Shown here piece after piece: positions 11,493 through 22,330 of a stretch of 64,000 bases of DNA. The first letter of the stretch is position 1; each line of letters begins with the position of its first letter. The notes beneath the pieces were generated by a model. That model made no database searches. It had not been told where the DNA came from and saw nothing but the letters and a program-made list of their open reading frames with translations. The DNA is taken from positions 4,428,537 to 4,492,536 of the forward strand of contig JAJEKV010000066.1 in assembly GCA_021234155.1 (NCBI GenBank), given 5' to 3'. The translations under genes and the position numbers were made by a program. This stretch comes from Isoetes taiwanensis (Eukaryota > Streptophyta > Lycopodiopsida > Isoetales > Isoetaceae).

Positions 11493-11640
11493 GTTTTTTT
11501 TTTTTTTTTTTTTTTTTATGAATTTGAAATTTGAAAACCGCGTACATGAAACAGAAGGTTTCGCGTACGCGGGAAAAAAAACAGAAGGTTTTCCGTACGC
11601 GAATTTTTTTTTCCCGGCCAGCGACTAACGTAAAATACAT
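11493..11640. repeat. Poly-T run and CGCGTACG-rich repeat, copy 2
   Basis: A run of more than 20 T ends near 11517. It is followed by AATTTGAAATTTGAAAACCG and then CGCGTACATG, CGCGTACGCGG and CCGTACGCG words. The block shares AATTTGAAATTTGAA and the palindromic words with 7875-7955. Confidence 0.6.
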
Positions 11641-11900
11641 TTTTTTTTTTAAAATATGTATTTATACTTCACAGAGATTGAAATCTTCATGCACCCCTTT
11701 CTCGGATCCACCTTGCCCTTTCTGGGGTTCCATGACATCAACACGGATTTTATTTCCACCCATTGGGCCGGATCGCTTGCATCATACTTCCATTGCTTAT
11801 TAAAACAATCTTTATAGCGCTCTTTTTCAGTAATGACTCATTTTTCACTTACTGGACGCCACCACTCCGCACGCACCTTGTTTCTGTTAGGGTTATGAGC
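11641..11900. other. No gene recognised
   Basis: Short spacer between the CGCGTACG repeat and the DUF7869 locus. Confidence 0.4.
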
Positions 11901-11904
11901 TTCC

Positions 11905-14895
11905 CTACAAACACTCGAGATGGTATACGCTACCAAATAGGATAAGTATCTTCATCGATGGCCTGACGATCAAATATTGGCCATCCTTCAAATCCATCTT
12001 AGGATCATATGGACCAAGCCCATAATACTTGGGAGGCTCTTTTCTAGGTCCAACATAGTGCGCTTCATCCTCTTCCACCTCCTCTTCAGACTCCTCTGTC
12101 ATCAAGTGGATCGGCTGTTGATCAGGTTGGAATTGACCATGGTCGAGTATCCATCGACTTTAAGGTAGCCAACCCTCTCGAAGGACGCTACTACTTGTGT
12201 CCAAACTCACGAAAAGTATATGAACTTCATTCCAATAATTTACAAGTGCTTCAATGCACGCTCTTCTCTCTGGTGCTATGTGTTTATCTGTTAAGGATTC
12301 CTCCTAGTACTTTATATAATCCATTATCCCTTCCATAGTTCGTTCACAGTCCTTCACTTCTCCTAATGGTTTCATAGTTTTACGCTCTCCCGTCGGCACC
12401 ATTGGTTCACCTGTCACATCCTCTTTCCAAATCAATATATCCTTATCTTCTGGTTTCTCCACATGATCTCCAGCTCATCTTGTATTGCATTATTAGCTTT
12501 CCATTCTTCACCCAAAACCTAAATTGCAATGGAGCACTATGCCCAATAAGGTCTTCACGAGCATAACCCTCTATGAACTCTTTCCACTCAGGGATTTCTT
12601 GTATCAATGAACCAATAGGAGGAGGTGAAGAACACTACTTAAATAGCTCCAAAAGCCTCAGATAGGTGGTGGCAACACTTTCCTGCAATTTGATCCTATA
12701 ATGCCCAAACATTGCATCAATGTCTTCGTGAGTGTGGCCAGGCATCAAGTAAACAACATAGACCATTTCAAACACTCCAACCCATGTAAGATATGACGAG
12801 TATGTAAACAAGTATCTATTTTTATTCTGGCCAGCACAATTGTCAAGTTGCAAGAGTAGCTTCTTGGGTAGTCGGCTCCCCGATATTGGGTTCACATGAA
12901 TTGAAGGTGCTGGCCCATTCATCCTTCCTATGGTCAAATCCTCTAGTTTCATGGGACCAGTGTCATGCAATGCCTTGAAGAGATGTTGTAATGGCTTACA
13001 AGAATGAACATCTCCATTAAAACCATGTTCTAAATCGCACAATGCTTTTGCAATGCTACCAACATGGAAGTTTGGACCATCATCCTATAATTCTAATGTA
13101 AAATGACCGCGATGCACTGCTCTCTGGCCATGAGTTATGAATCCAGCTAGTGATATTTGCAATGGGAAAGACCTTGCAACAGACTTTGGTATAGCCCTAA
13201 ACTGGGGCAAACAGGTTTTTTGTTGATCCATCTTGTCATGAATGACGCACAGAAAATTCTCTGGTTCTATTGTAGACAAGCATCTCCACATCCAGTATGT
13301 TGATCGACATGACATTTGCTCCATCATGTGAATTCTCATTTCCTTCTGAACCCCTGATCTTTCCACCTCAAGCTTCGACTTCTCGAGCTTATCTAACAAA
13401 TCCACGCATATATTGCACTTTGAGCAGTTGTTATATTGCATTCTTTTGACATCTGAAAAATGCTTACTTCCGAGCTTGTTGAAGGTGACAGAAATCTTGT
13501 CCACACCCATTTCCTCTAGAAGATTGTTGATCATTTGTAAACCCACTTTTTGTGTGAAATATGCAGGCAACATTCGAAATATTTTCCTGCCTTCCTCTTC
13601 ATCAACCACACTTTTGTGAGGCCTACTCTCAGCATGATAGTTAACAAACTTCTTGAATAAACTCTGAGCTGCAAGCACCCTGGGGGTTGTCCTCGCCTTT
13701 CTCCGATTACCATGCCAACCTATTTGAGCCCCCCTCTTTTGGTTCCGCCTTAATCTCTACCATGTAGAGGCTGAAATACCTAATATGGTTGTCACTGCAC
13801 TGCTGCATATCCATTTCCCACCAATAGGAAATCCCCTGTTCCTGACATCAGGTGACGACCCAAATGCATGTTCTATGATATTGTAAATATAAGTTTTTCT
13901 AGCGTCATGAGTTTTCTCCTTCTAGATTGATCGGGCTCCACGAGTTCTTTCACTGTCAATCTACCAAAGCAGTTGTTGGGGCAGCCACAATCCACCCCTC
14001 TGACGACTTGCATGGTCTCTTCACTGCAGTTGTTAGTATCTTTCACAGTCTGCACCTTTTTCTTCCTCTTCTTCCTCTTCAAGAAGTTGTAGGCTCTTCT
14101 TTCTGGTATAGATACATCCAAAGGAGGTATGGAAGGAATGTCATTTTCATCCACCACCGCATTATTTTCTCCAACACGCTCAATTCTTTGAAGCATCCAT
14201 TTTCCTATTATCTCAATGGAGTCCACTGGCCAGAGCAACAAGGGTAGCAACTCTAAACCACTGTTGATATTATTGCAAGCATAGCAGTGTTTGTCCTTCA
14301 GCTCAACACTGAAGTTATGAAGCTGTATTGAAGAAATGGAGATTCCCACAAAGTCATCACCAATAGCCTGTCCATTATAGCAGTGCATAGGATCCCATAG
14401 TATAAGCACACCTTCACCAACAATTCCTCTATTGCACTGATGATGCAAAATCAATTTCTCATCAAGGAAATTCCTGCATCAGGGTACTACACTCTGATTC
14501 GTCCAACTTCCCAGCACTAATGGGCGAGATCAGAAATTGCTTGTGGGCTGAAGCTAGTTCAGTCGAATGCATTCTGGAATCACAGGATCCACACAAGAGG
14601 GATCTGTGCTTGACGTAGAATAACATTCCCTTGCTAACCTGCAGGAAAACGCTCAGCAAAACACTCTCGAACACTCGCAAACGCTACTCATTTAGACCTG
14701 ACAGGTGTCACACTTCGATTGGATTTCCTGCTTCACCAGGCTGGCCCTCTCGTGCAGACTATTGGCAGAATGGACTTTTGAATCACAGATTCACAAAGTG
14801 CTAGCTCTTCTGAAGAGCACATTATCGTGGCTGGAGTGGATTTGCAAATGCCGCACTGATCTTCGCCATCTTTGCCTTCGGATTTGCTCTTGAGG
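11905..14895 (-). pseudogene. Decayed DUF7869-type (DDE-transposase-like) protein gene
   Basis: Read from high to low coordinates. A Cys-rich start (QCGICKSTPATIMC, near 14850) and LLCGSCDS (about 14605) are followed by HCYACNN, a Lys/Arg-rich stretch and GVDCGCPNNCFGRL (about 13985). Then come a W.RLRRN region, a Cys pair CSKCNICVDLLDKLEK, RSTYWMWR and HDKMDQQKTCLPQ. The catalytic-like part is LLQLDNCAGQNKNRYLF (about 12840) and MPGHTHEDIDAMFGHYR (about 12690). A tail with HSAPLQFRFW and GPRKEPPKYYGLGPYDP reaches about 11940. Acidic residues in LDNCAGQNKN and HTHEDID are the hallmark of this family as I know it, whose fold is thought to be RNase H/DDE-like. In-frame stops near 13760, 13090 and 12640, a frameshift near 13920 and several stops after 12480 show decay. 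A possible intron acceptor CTGCAG lies near 14640. Domain naming comes from motif memory, not a search. Confidence 0.7.
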
Positions 14896-15261
14896 AGTAA
14901 ATGAGAGTTCAAGGCTTGCTACCTTTGTAGAATTGGGACCTCTGCGTTCCACATACCGTCTATTGCGCATTCATGAAATTATAAGCTTGTGGTTCTCCAT
15001 TCTGCCCAATTTGCCACTAAGTAGCACAAAATGAGATTTCTTTATGCGGTTTGGTGATTTTGTTACATGGTAGGTCGTAGGACTGTTTGGGTCCAAAGTG
15101 TTACGCAAACGTTTTAGGTATATTTATGGTATATCCATATATTTGTCATGTTAAAGCCATGTCAAAATAAAAAAAATGAAAAAATACATGGTGTTTTTGT
15201 GGACTTAGTTTCTTGTTATTTATTGCTGGTTTAGATGTGGTCATGGTAAAGTATGCATTCC
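14896..15261. other. No gene recognised
   Basis: Spacer between the DUF7869 locus and the SINE. Confidence 0.4.
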
Positions 15262-15400
15262 CCATGACTTTTTGGTCTAGTGGTAACACACTAGTCATAT
15301 AATATGTATGTCTTAAGTTGGAAACTCTGTATGTCTCAAGTTCGAGATTGCCCAGAGTTGCATTATGTATAGACCCGCTCCAGGGTCCCCTTAGACGTTA
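15262..15400 (+). mobile_element. tRNA-derived SINE, 5'-complete copy
   Basis: The A box-like word TGGTCTAGTGG is at 15273-15283. The B box-like word GTTCGAGAT is at 15340-15348, spaced as in a Pol III internal promoter. After the B box comes GCCCAGAGTTGCA, shared with the 5'-truncated copy at 30948-31128 (GCCCAGAATCGCA). The body ends TTAGACGTTA, similar to the LINE 3' end ACGTTAAAATA. A tandem tail follows. Confidence 0.65.
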
Positions 15401-15612
15401 TCTTTATCGTTGTAAAGGGTATAACAACTATCTCTTTATCGTTGTAAAGGGTATAACAACTATCTATTTATCTTTATTGTTGTAAGGGGTATAACAACTC
15501 AATTATAGTCATATTTCTGAGATCTATCTTTATTGTTGTAAGGGGCATAACAGCCCAATTATAATCATGTTGATCTTTATTGTTGTAAGGGTATAACGAC
15601 CCAATTATGTTC
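15400..15612 (+). repeat. Tandem tail after the SINE, 5 units
   Basis: Five copies of TCTTTATYGTTGTAARGGG, each followed by TATAACAAC or a close variant. The first two units are about 37 bp; later ones grow to about 50 bp by adding CAATTATAGTCAT-like sequence. It may be an expanded SINE tail. Confidence 0.7.
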
Positions 15613-16715
15613 ATCTTGATGAGAGTATCAATTCTTTTTGAACGCGACACTTGAGAGGTGTCTTGGGGATGTGACACTTAAAGGTATGGTTGAACATATG
15701 GTTGTTATTGCCAATACACTTGATGCTGTGACAAAATGAGATTTCTTGTCTTGGGACACCGACCCCACTTGAGTAAACAATAGAAACCTAAATCAAATTG
15801 CTTACCCGAACAACATTCACGTTTGAGAAGTGCACGACATCATAATTTGTTGATAATTTTTACTTTGTTTAACCATTATTAGAGAATCAATATACGCAAA
15901 TAGCATTCTTTTAATTGTTGTAAGTGGTGTCGCAGCCTTAAATGACCCCACCGAAAATGATAATGTCCGTATGATATTCTTGACAAAAATAGCCGCTCTT
16001 TCTGAGCGTGACATTTGAGAGGTATTTCTTACAATCTAGCCTAAAAGGCTAGGGCCATAATTGAGCATATGCAGAGATCCTTTTCATATCATCAAACATC
16101 TATTCTCTAATTATATACCTATATCAGATTAGACTTAGATGCCAAGTGTTAGACCTTCAAAAGTGGTAACATGGTAAGGATGAACAAGGTAAGGCCACAA
16201 GAATGTGGTCCATGATACAATAAAATATTGATATGTGCAGTATGGCAAGTGGATGATCGAGGTTTGACGTGCACATATGTATAATGTACGAACGAGATTC
16301 CACACTGAGACCAGCTATCTGGATCTCAAGCTGCTCCAAATCTAGACCAAAGAGGCCACTGTAATATGGTGAAGCCATCTGGTGAGAATGTCGTCCATGA
16401 TATAGCAAGCTTATTGTACAACGACGTCAATGGCTGACGATATAATGTAGAAAGACATGTTCAAATTGGAATTTGTAGGAGGAAGAATTGAACACATAAC
16501 CCCCAAACAAAGATGCTAAAGTTTCTAAAGTTGGAGTTATAAGAGGAGGTAGATGGGCCATTGATGCGGGGTACACAATGAAGCACAGTTTCATTATACA
16601 TGGACTTTGCACTTGTCCAATTTGATCCCAAATTAGTAAATAATGTCTATAATATACTGCAAATAATAAAAAAAAAGTGGGACCGGATGAGTTTATTATA
16701 TCAAAAGATGTAATT
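15613..16715. other. No gene recognised
   Basis: Minus-strand frames at 16157-16408 and 16427-16765 have no recognisable domain. One more TAAGTGGTGTCGCAGCC word near 15920 may be a far outlier of the preceding tail repeat. Confidence 0.4.
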
Positions 16716-17000
16716 TGGCATTGCCCTAAAATTGGGCTCACGCCCAATATAGTGGAAGAAGACAAACATTATAGTGCAAATAAAATTTTAATAGCCTCAT
16801 TTGAAAGGCGCACCCACCCAACAAATATACTTAAATAAATGAAAGTTGCACGTTACAAGATTAATAGGCAAAGGTGACTATACATTATATTCACCAAATA
16901 AGGACCTGAAATTCCGTGCCCGCCCAATTTGATGGCGAGTTAACAATATATTAACATGCTTAAGACCTCAAATTAGATGCCCGCACAATAATTATCAGAC
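16716..17000 (+). repeat. Degenerate repeat with CCGCCCAA-type words
   Basis: Four related words, CCTAAAATTGGGCTCACGCC, CCTCATTTGAAAGGCGCACC, CCTGAAATTCCGTGCCCGCC and CCTCAAATTAGATGCCCGCA, occur at about 16723, 16792, 16904 and 16967. Spacing is uneven (about 65-110 bp). Confidence 0.45.
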
Positions 17001-17511
17001 TTCTTGGCAGTTTGTTCAGTTGTCATCATCATTCACCCTATATAAAATTCAATTCATATTTCAAAAAATCTCAAAATATGCTACTCTAACTATATATATC
17101 TAATATATAGATACAATTATACAAGTTGCCCCCTTGTTAGTAGAGATTTGGGTGGCGCACATGGGCCGCCATCATTTGAGATCGGCGATCAAGATGTTGT
17201 CTATATTTTTATCGTGTGTGTTTTGTATTTCGTTTTACTAATGAGAGTATTTCTTGTGCTCTTCCTTTGCCAATTTAGCTACAAGAGCGAGAACCCTATA
17301 TGTTTTACTTCACCTAAATCCATGTGTAGCAAGGTTATAATTCGATTAGAGGCGATGATCCATGCGACTATCCGTATCCTTTGGTAGGAGAAACACTCAC
17401 GAATATGGCTCGATTGATTACTAAATCTTTTCTAATTCGCATGCTGGAACAAAATTGTAAAAGATGGCAACTCAAAAATTCATAATGAATGGCTTGCCTT
17501 CATATATCCAT
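17001..17511. other. No gene recognised
   Basis: AT-rich flank with a TATATATC/GATATATA-type local palindrome near 17090-17115. It leads up to the left end of B0. Confidence 0.4.
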
Positions 17512-18009
17512 TCCTAGGATGGGTCCTATGATAGGCTATATCGGCCGAAGTGAAGTGGTGTTCTCATTGAGCTTTGTAAAATGTTGAGTACAAATGGATC
17601 CCTCACTAGAGGTAGGGAAATTTGGAAATATGAACGTTAAATGCTCCGAAACTAGACAATCATCAAGAGCATGATGATACTAAAGAATACAACATAAAAG
17701 ATGGTTTTATCCGCCACTTGGTCGATGCAAAGGTGAGAAGACCTGCCGATTGCTTCTCATCGGGAAGAAGAACCACGCCCTCTCGGTTTTGAGGAAAACT
17801 CAAGCAAATAGTTGAAGCACGACCCTACGCACTCTGGCAGTCAAGGCTGAAAGAAAAATAACCCGTCAGTGAGTTAGATGCCATAGGCAAGAATGCACAC
17901 CAATGGGCAATATAAAAACATATATATACAAGAAAATTAGCACGTCCTACGGTGCATGTTCCAACAGTGCAAGTCCCAATTTTAGCATGTTCCTACGGTG
18001 CAAGTTGAG

Positions 18010-18620
18010 ATTCTCTTGGATTTGATGTTATGAAGATCCTATCAAGATTGCTCTAGATTCTCTATGATTTATGAAGATTCTCTTAGATTCCCCTCAAATT
18101 CCACGAGATTCCCGTAGATTCGCTTAAATTTGCTTAGATTTTATGAGATCTTCCGAGATTCTATTACATTTCATGCAATTCTCCTTAAAATCTAATCTCC
18201 CTTAGATTCTGTTACATTGCATGCAAATTCTTCGAGATTTTATGTAGATTCCTTTAGATTTTATGAAGAGTCTTATAGATTGCATCAAGCTTCCTTCAGA
18301 TACCCTTAGATCTTATGATATTCTATGATGTTGTGAAGATTTCCTTAGACTCCCCTCAAGTTCCATGAGATTGCTCTAGATTCCGGTATATATTGTTGGA
18401 TTTTATGAGATTCCCTTAGAGTTCCTTAGATTCTATGAGTTTCTCTTAGGTCCTATCAAGATTCTCTTAGATTTCCATGACATTATTAAGATTCCCTTAA
18501 ATTCCCCCTCAAATTCTATGAGATTCCTGTAAATACACCTATATTTGCTTAGATTTTATGACATTCCCTTAGATTCTACTACATTTCATGCAATTTCCTT
18601 ATATACTCTGAAGATTCCAC
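18010..18620 (+). repeat. 10-bp-period AGATTC repeat, array 1
   Basis: Words of the form TTAGATTCYC recur every 10 bp, with slips to 11, for about 60 units (TTAGATTCCC, CTCAAATTCC, ACGAGATTCC, CGTAGATTCG and so on). The same repeat occurs at 21950-22330 and 37675-37870. Non-coding. Confidence 0.75.
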
Positions 18621-19200
18621 TAGGTTCTCCAAGATTTCATTAGGTTTTTATTAGTTGGATACATTTCTTAGTTGGATTACATTAGCATAGCAATATCTAC
18701 ATTTCATCACATTTCACTTCATAAATTCATAATGGCACCAAATAGCCAATGGGAAGGCATATTCTAGAAGAATATTGCCTTAAGCAAATATCATTGGGTG
18801 ATCTAATGATCTAGGCAAGTAGTGGTGGTGATGGCCTGCATTGATTGGATTCAATGATTGGCTTAAGCTTGGTTGAACACACCATGTTCGGACTGACATC
18901 CATACCTCAGTTGATGTTTATTAGTAGCAGATAATTAATTTCTACATTTGGCATGTTGTCTTATTAGTTGGGTACACTCTAGACATAGCAGTATACGACT
19001 TTCAGCACTAAGTGATAAAAGGGAAGGCATAATGAAAAAATATTCATGAGCAAGAATCTTGTAGGGGGTGTTAGGACATTTTTCTAAATGTGCAACATGG
19101 TGTTGAATGAAGGAATTATCATGGGGCAGCCATGATGGAGGTGTGAATGGTCTCTACTTTGTTAAAATTGGTCATTGATTTTCACCTATTGAAATTTTGC
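18621..19200. other. No gene recognised (inside B0)
   Basis: Unique AT-rich sequence. TTAGTTGGATACA, TTAGTTGGATTACA and TTAGTTGGGTACA occur as loosely repeated words. Confidence 0.4.
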
Positions 19201-19259
19201 CTATTAACATTGGATATTTTGAAAAGGCCATATTTCATTATTTAAATCTGGCATAGAAT

Positions 19260-19710
19260 TGCTAAGGGCTAATTGAAGGTTGTACCCATTAAGTAGGTGG
19301 CATGAGGCAAATTATAATTTAAAGGGCAACCCATTTTACCGTAAACTTGCTAAGATGTAAAATGACGGGTGTACCCATTGGTGGAATTAATTATGCTTAC
19401 CCATTGTGAAATTCGACTACACGATTGTTGTACCCATAAAGGTAGTTATTGGCATTAATTGTGTTGACCCATTGTGGAATTAGGCCACACGTATTTTTTG
19501 AAACTATTGCCCTATGGAATATGACCATTGTAGAACCAAGTTTTTTAAGGCTTTGTAAGAGACTATTGCCCTATGGAATATCACTATTGTAGAACTAATT
19601 TTTTTTAGGGTTTGTAAGAGTTCTGTATTGAGCGGCTATGGAGTACCACAAAGACACATGTCTTGCAGGTTTTTGGAGTACCACAGAGACACATGTCTTG
19701 CAGGAAAAAC
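19260..19710 (+). repeat. Cluster of short tandem duplications
   Basis: GTACCCATT or GACCCATT words recur from about 19280 to 19470. A 59-bp unit (ACTATTGCCCTATGGAATAT then ATTGTAGAAC) is duplicated at about 19503 and 19562. A 36-bp unit (GGAGTACCACARAGACACAT then GTCTTGCAGG) is duplicated at about 19637 and 19674. Confidence 0.7.
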
Positions 19711-19721
19711 TTACAGTAAAA

Positions 19722-19747
19722 CATGACTAGGCATGAGCCTAGTCATG
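19722..19747. other. Perfect 11-bp-stem hairpin
   Basis: CATGACTAGGC, a 4-nt loop and GCCTAGTCATG. It lies just after the tandem duplications. No U-tract follows, so it is not a Pol III or bacterial-type terminator. Confidence 0.7.
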
Positions 19748-20080
19748 AATACACAGGAAATGTTTTAACATAGATTCATCAAACAACACACAATAGTCAC
19801 TTTTTTCTGCCGTAGTGCATGCTTATTTACACCTTGCATAGAGGGCACGAATCCATTGGATTACTCCATCTGCACTTAGTATCCCTCAAATGATACAACA
19901 CAAATATTTAAGCACGGTGTCTGCAAGAACTTCTCCGACCATGCATGGCACTCCTTCTCCGGCCATGCATGGCACTCCTAGCACATTCCCAACATTAACC
20001 TGTATGTGAAACAAAATGTCGTCGATCTCTTTTTAGAGAAAGATTCTGTCCTAAATTTAACTATAGAGAGAACTCAATTT
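19748..20080. other. No gene recognised (inside B0)
   Basis: A 25-bp direct duplication (ACTTCTCCGACCATGCATGG / CCTTCTCCGGCCATGCATGG) lies near 19932-19980. Nothing else is seen. Confidence 0.5.
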
Positions 20081-20271
20081 CGTAAAGTTAGGGGGGAGGA
20101 TATTTCTCCATATTACATGCGTTCTTAAAACAGATAATGTGCTGCAGCCGGCTTCCTCTCCTCCGATGCTGGCTTCATCTCCTCTGGTGTTGGCTGATAA
20201 CGGAGTAATCAGAGTTGTGTGGCTACGACGGCGCCACGTGGCAGGAAATATCCTCCCCCTCTAACTTTACG
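20081..20271. mobile_element. MITE-like element with 26-bp terminal inverted repeats
   Basis: The left end CGTAAAGTTAGGGGGGAGGA then TATTTC (20081-20106) is matched inversely by GAAATATCCTCCCCCTCTAA then CTTTACG (20245-20271). The 140-bp middle repeats a CTCCTCYGRTGYTGGCT motif three times. It abuts the foldback at 20270-20385, which may be a nested insertion. Confidence 0.7.
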
Positions 20272-20385
20272 TTAGAAAATGTTCGCCCGCAGGCCCTTAC
20301 GCGGGGTGCGGACCAGGCTCGCCCTGCCGGGCTCGCCAGGTCCTTACCCCGCGTAAGGGCCTGCGGGCGAACATTATCTCTAACG
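20270..20385. repeat. GC-rich near-perfect foldback
   Basis: The left arm 20270-20313 (CGTTAGA, GTTCGCCCGCAGGCCCTTAC, GCGGGG) pairs with the right arm 20339-20385 (CCCCGCGTAAGGGCCTGCGG, GCGAACAT, TCTAACG) with only a few mismatches. The loop of about 25 nt contains CGCCCTGCCGGGC. It is far more GC-rich than its surroundings. It is probably a small foldback transposon, and a transcript would form a strong hairpin of about 45 bp. Confidence 0.8.
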
Positions 20386-21600
20386 AAATAGAACGAAGAA
20401 GGGAAAAACCTGGGAGTTGAAAATTAACTAATTTTCCAACGGTTCAATTATACTAATATTAAAAGCCAGTGAAATTCCACAGACAGCATGCCCGATTACA
20501 TTAAAATTAGAATAATATTAAAAGGAGTGACAGCATGCCTGATTTTGCAGAGACAGGTGTTTGTTTAAAAAGAAACATATGCAAAATTAAGAATCCTATA
20601 CCTTTAGACGTCAAATGAATCAATCGGTTTTGTTTCTCACAGAGCAATCCTTGAAGTTTAATCCATCCTGACAGTAAGCAACAATACGATTATAAATGAA
20701 CCAGAATGCATTAAAAGGGCAAGCTGAAAATGTGCCCAATTTACCTCAGCTGCGAGATGATAAAATCGATCAAAACCAAAGCTGAATGATACAAAAATCA
20801 TCTAAATAAGCTAGAGCACAAGGTTCTCTGTGCACGCTTTGCTCTCTTAGCAAGCCTACACGAACCAGCTTCTTAATTCGTCTTCTCACTAGCAGCACAA
20901 AAATGACTCATTAGCTGGAAACAGGGCTCCTGGATAAAGCTGCGGTCTTTGAAAAATGAGGTCCCAACCCCAAGCAAGCTCAATTTGCTTTCATTTGGCA
21001 TTGCCATAGCTAAAAGCTTATGAAGGCAAAGCTTTTGAAGGAAAACATGCCAGCAGACAGGAGATCCGAATAGCCCAACTGAGAATAAACACCCAAAAAT
21101 AACAAAAAATGGGAAGAACAGGCTACCTTCTGAAGTCGCTTCTTTGCCTGATAAGTGATAATAAAGCATGATTCATGAATCATGCTGGCTTCAAGCCATG
21201 CATGATGCTATTCTTTCCAAAAAAAGGGACATGCTTACTCAGGCAACTGAACACAGAGAATTATTTCTATCCGCTTGATCTTAAAGCAGGAACCGCTTAG
21301 TTTCAAAACAGGAATATAGCTTAAAGAACAAAGAATCCAAACATTTAAGTCCAAGAAGAAAGGCTTACCTTCACAGCACGATGATTAAAGCCGAAGTTAG
21401 CACAGTATTGAGGCAATTTCAATATAATCTAAAGACTTAAATTCCAGTTGGAATCGCTCCTATAAGCTCCTGCAAGCAAAAATAGAGACATGTGCATAAA
21501 ATCTGGACATCAGAACAGTTTTGCAGTTGATAACGTTGGCGCTTTGAATCCACAAATCCATCCCTGTCAGGGGTCTCCAATTCATAGCCAAAGCTCCAAA
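20386..21600. other. No gene recognised (inside B0)
   Basis: It contains words such as GACAGCATGCC repeated near 20485 and 20529 and a CATGATTCATGAATCATG palindrome near 21168-21185. Frames such as 20873-21169 (minus) have no recognisable domain. Confidence 0.45.
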
Positions 21601-21606
21601 GCATTG

Positions 21607-21715
21607 CAACCATAGAGGCGCATGCCATCCGAAAGAGGCCCGCCAAATAACCATAGAAAAATCCAAAATAGAGGCGCATGCTAACCAGAAGAGGCCCGCC
21701 GAAGAAGCACAGAAT
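21607..21715 (+). repeat. Tandem duplication, unit about 57 bp
   Basis: AGAGGCGCATGC followed by an A-rich link, AGAGGCCCGCC and AA(T/G)AA occurs at about 21613 and again at about 21670. Confidence 0.7.
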
Positions 21716-21773
21716 ATATAGAGCATTTAGAAGATTTTAGAATCTTCTACCATTTTCTAGCATGTTTTAGAAT

Positions 21774-21916
21774 TCCTACAACATTCCGACATTCTGGAAG
21801 CCACCAAATGGGCCGCCAGGAAACTTCTGGAAGCCACCAGATCTGACGGGCAAGATTGCAAGGGAGCATATAAAAGCTGACCGACGACCAAGATCTGAGG
21901 GGGGTGTATATAAAAG
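21774..21916 (+). promoter_or_regulatory. Heat-shock-promoter-like module (HSEs plus TATA boxes)
   Basis: GAA-AC-TTC-TG-GAA at 21820-21832 is a perfect three-unit heat shock element (alternating nGAAn/nTTCn). TTCTGGAA at 21792-21799 is a second, two-unit site, and ACATTCCGACATTC adds loose half-sites. A TATA box (CATATAAAAG, about 21868) lies about 40 bp after the HSE, and a second (GTATATAAAAG) lies at about 21906. This order and spacing resemble heat-inducible plant promoters or heat-activated LTRs. No coding region follows; transcription would run into the 10-bp-period repeat. The function is inferred. Confidence 0.5.
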
Positions 21917-21949
21917 AAGCTTCCAAAGTTCCTACGTGCAAGTTCTTGT

Positions 21950-22330
21950 AAAAGAATCTCTTGAGAATACTCTAAATTCATAGATTCTCTAAGATTCTAC
22001 CAAGATTCTCTTAGAGGGTTCGTGAGCATTTCTCTAAATTTTATAAGATTCCCTCTAGATTCTATTAGATTTCTCTAGATTCTCCAAGATTTTATGAAGA
22101 TCCCCTTAGATTCTCTTAGATTCATTTAGATTTTATGAGATTGCCCTAGGTTCCCTTACATTACATGAGATTCAAAGAGATTCTATAAAGATTCCTTTTG
22201 ATATTCTAAGTTTTCATCAACATTTTCTTAGATTCCCTTTGATTTTATGAAGATTCCTTTAGATTCCCCATATTTTCCTAGATTCTCTTACATTTTATAA
22301 GATTTTCTTACATTTTATTAGATTCTTCTG
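21950..22330 (+). repeat. 10-bp-period AGATTC repeat, array 2
   Basis: The same repeat as array 1: TTAGATTCTC, TTAGATTCAT, TTAGATTTTA, TGAGATTGCC and so on, in 10-bp steps with few slips. It begins just downstream of the HSE/TATA module. Confidence 0.75.
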
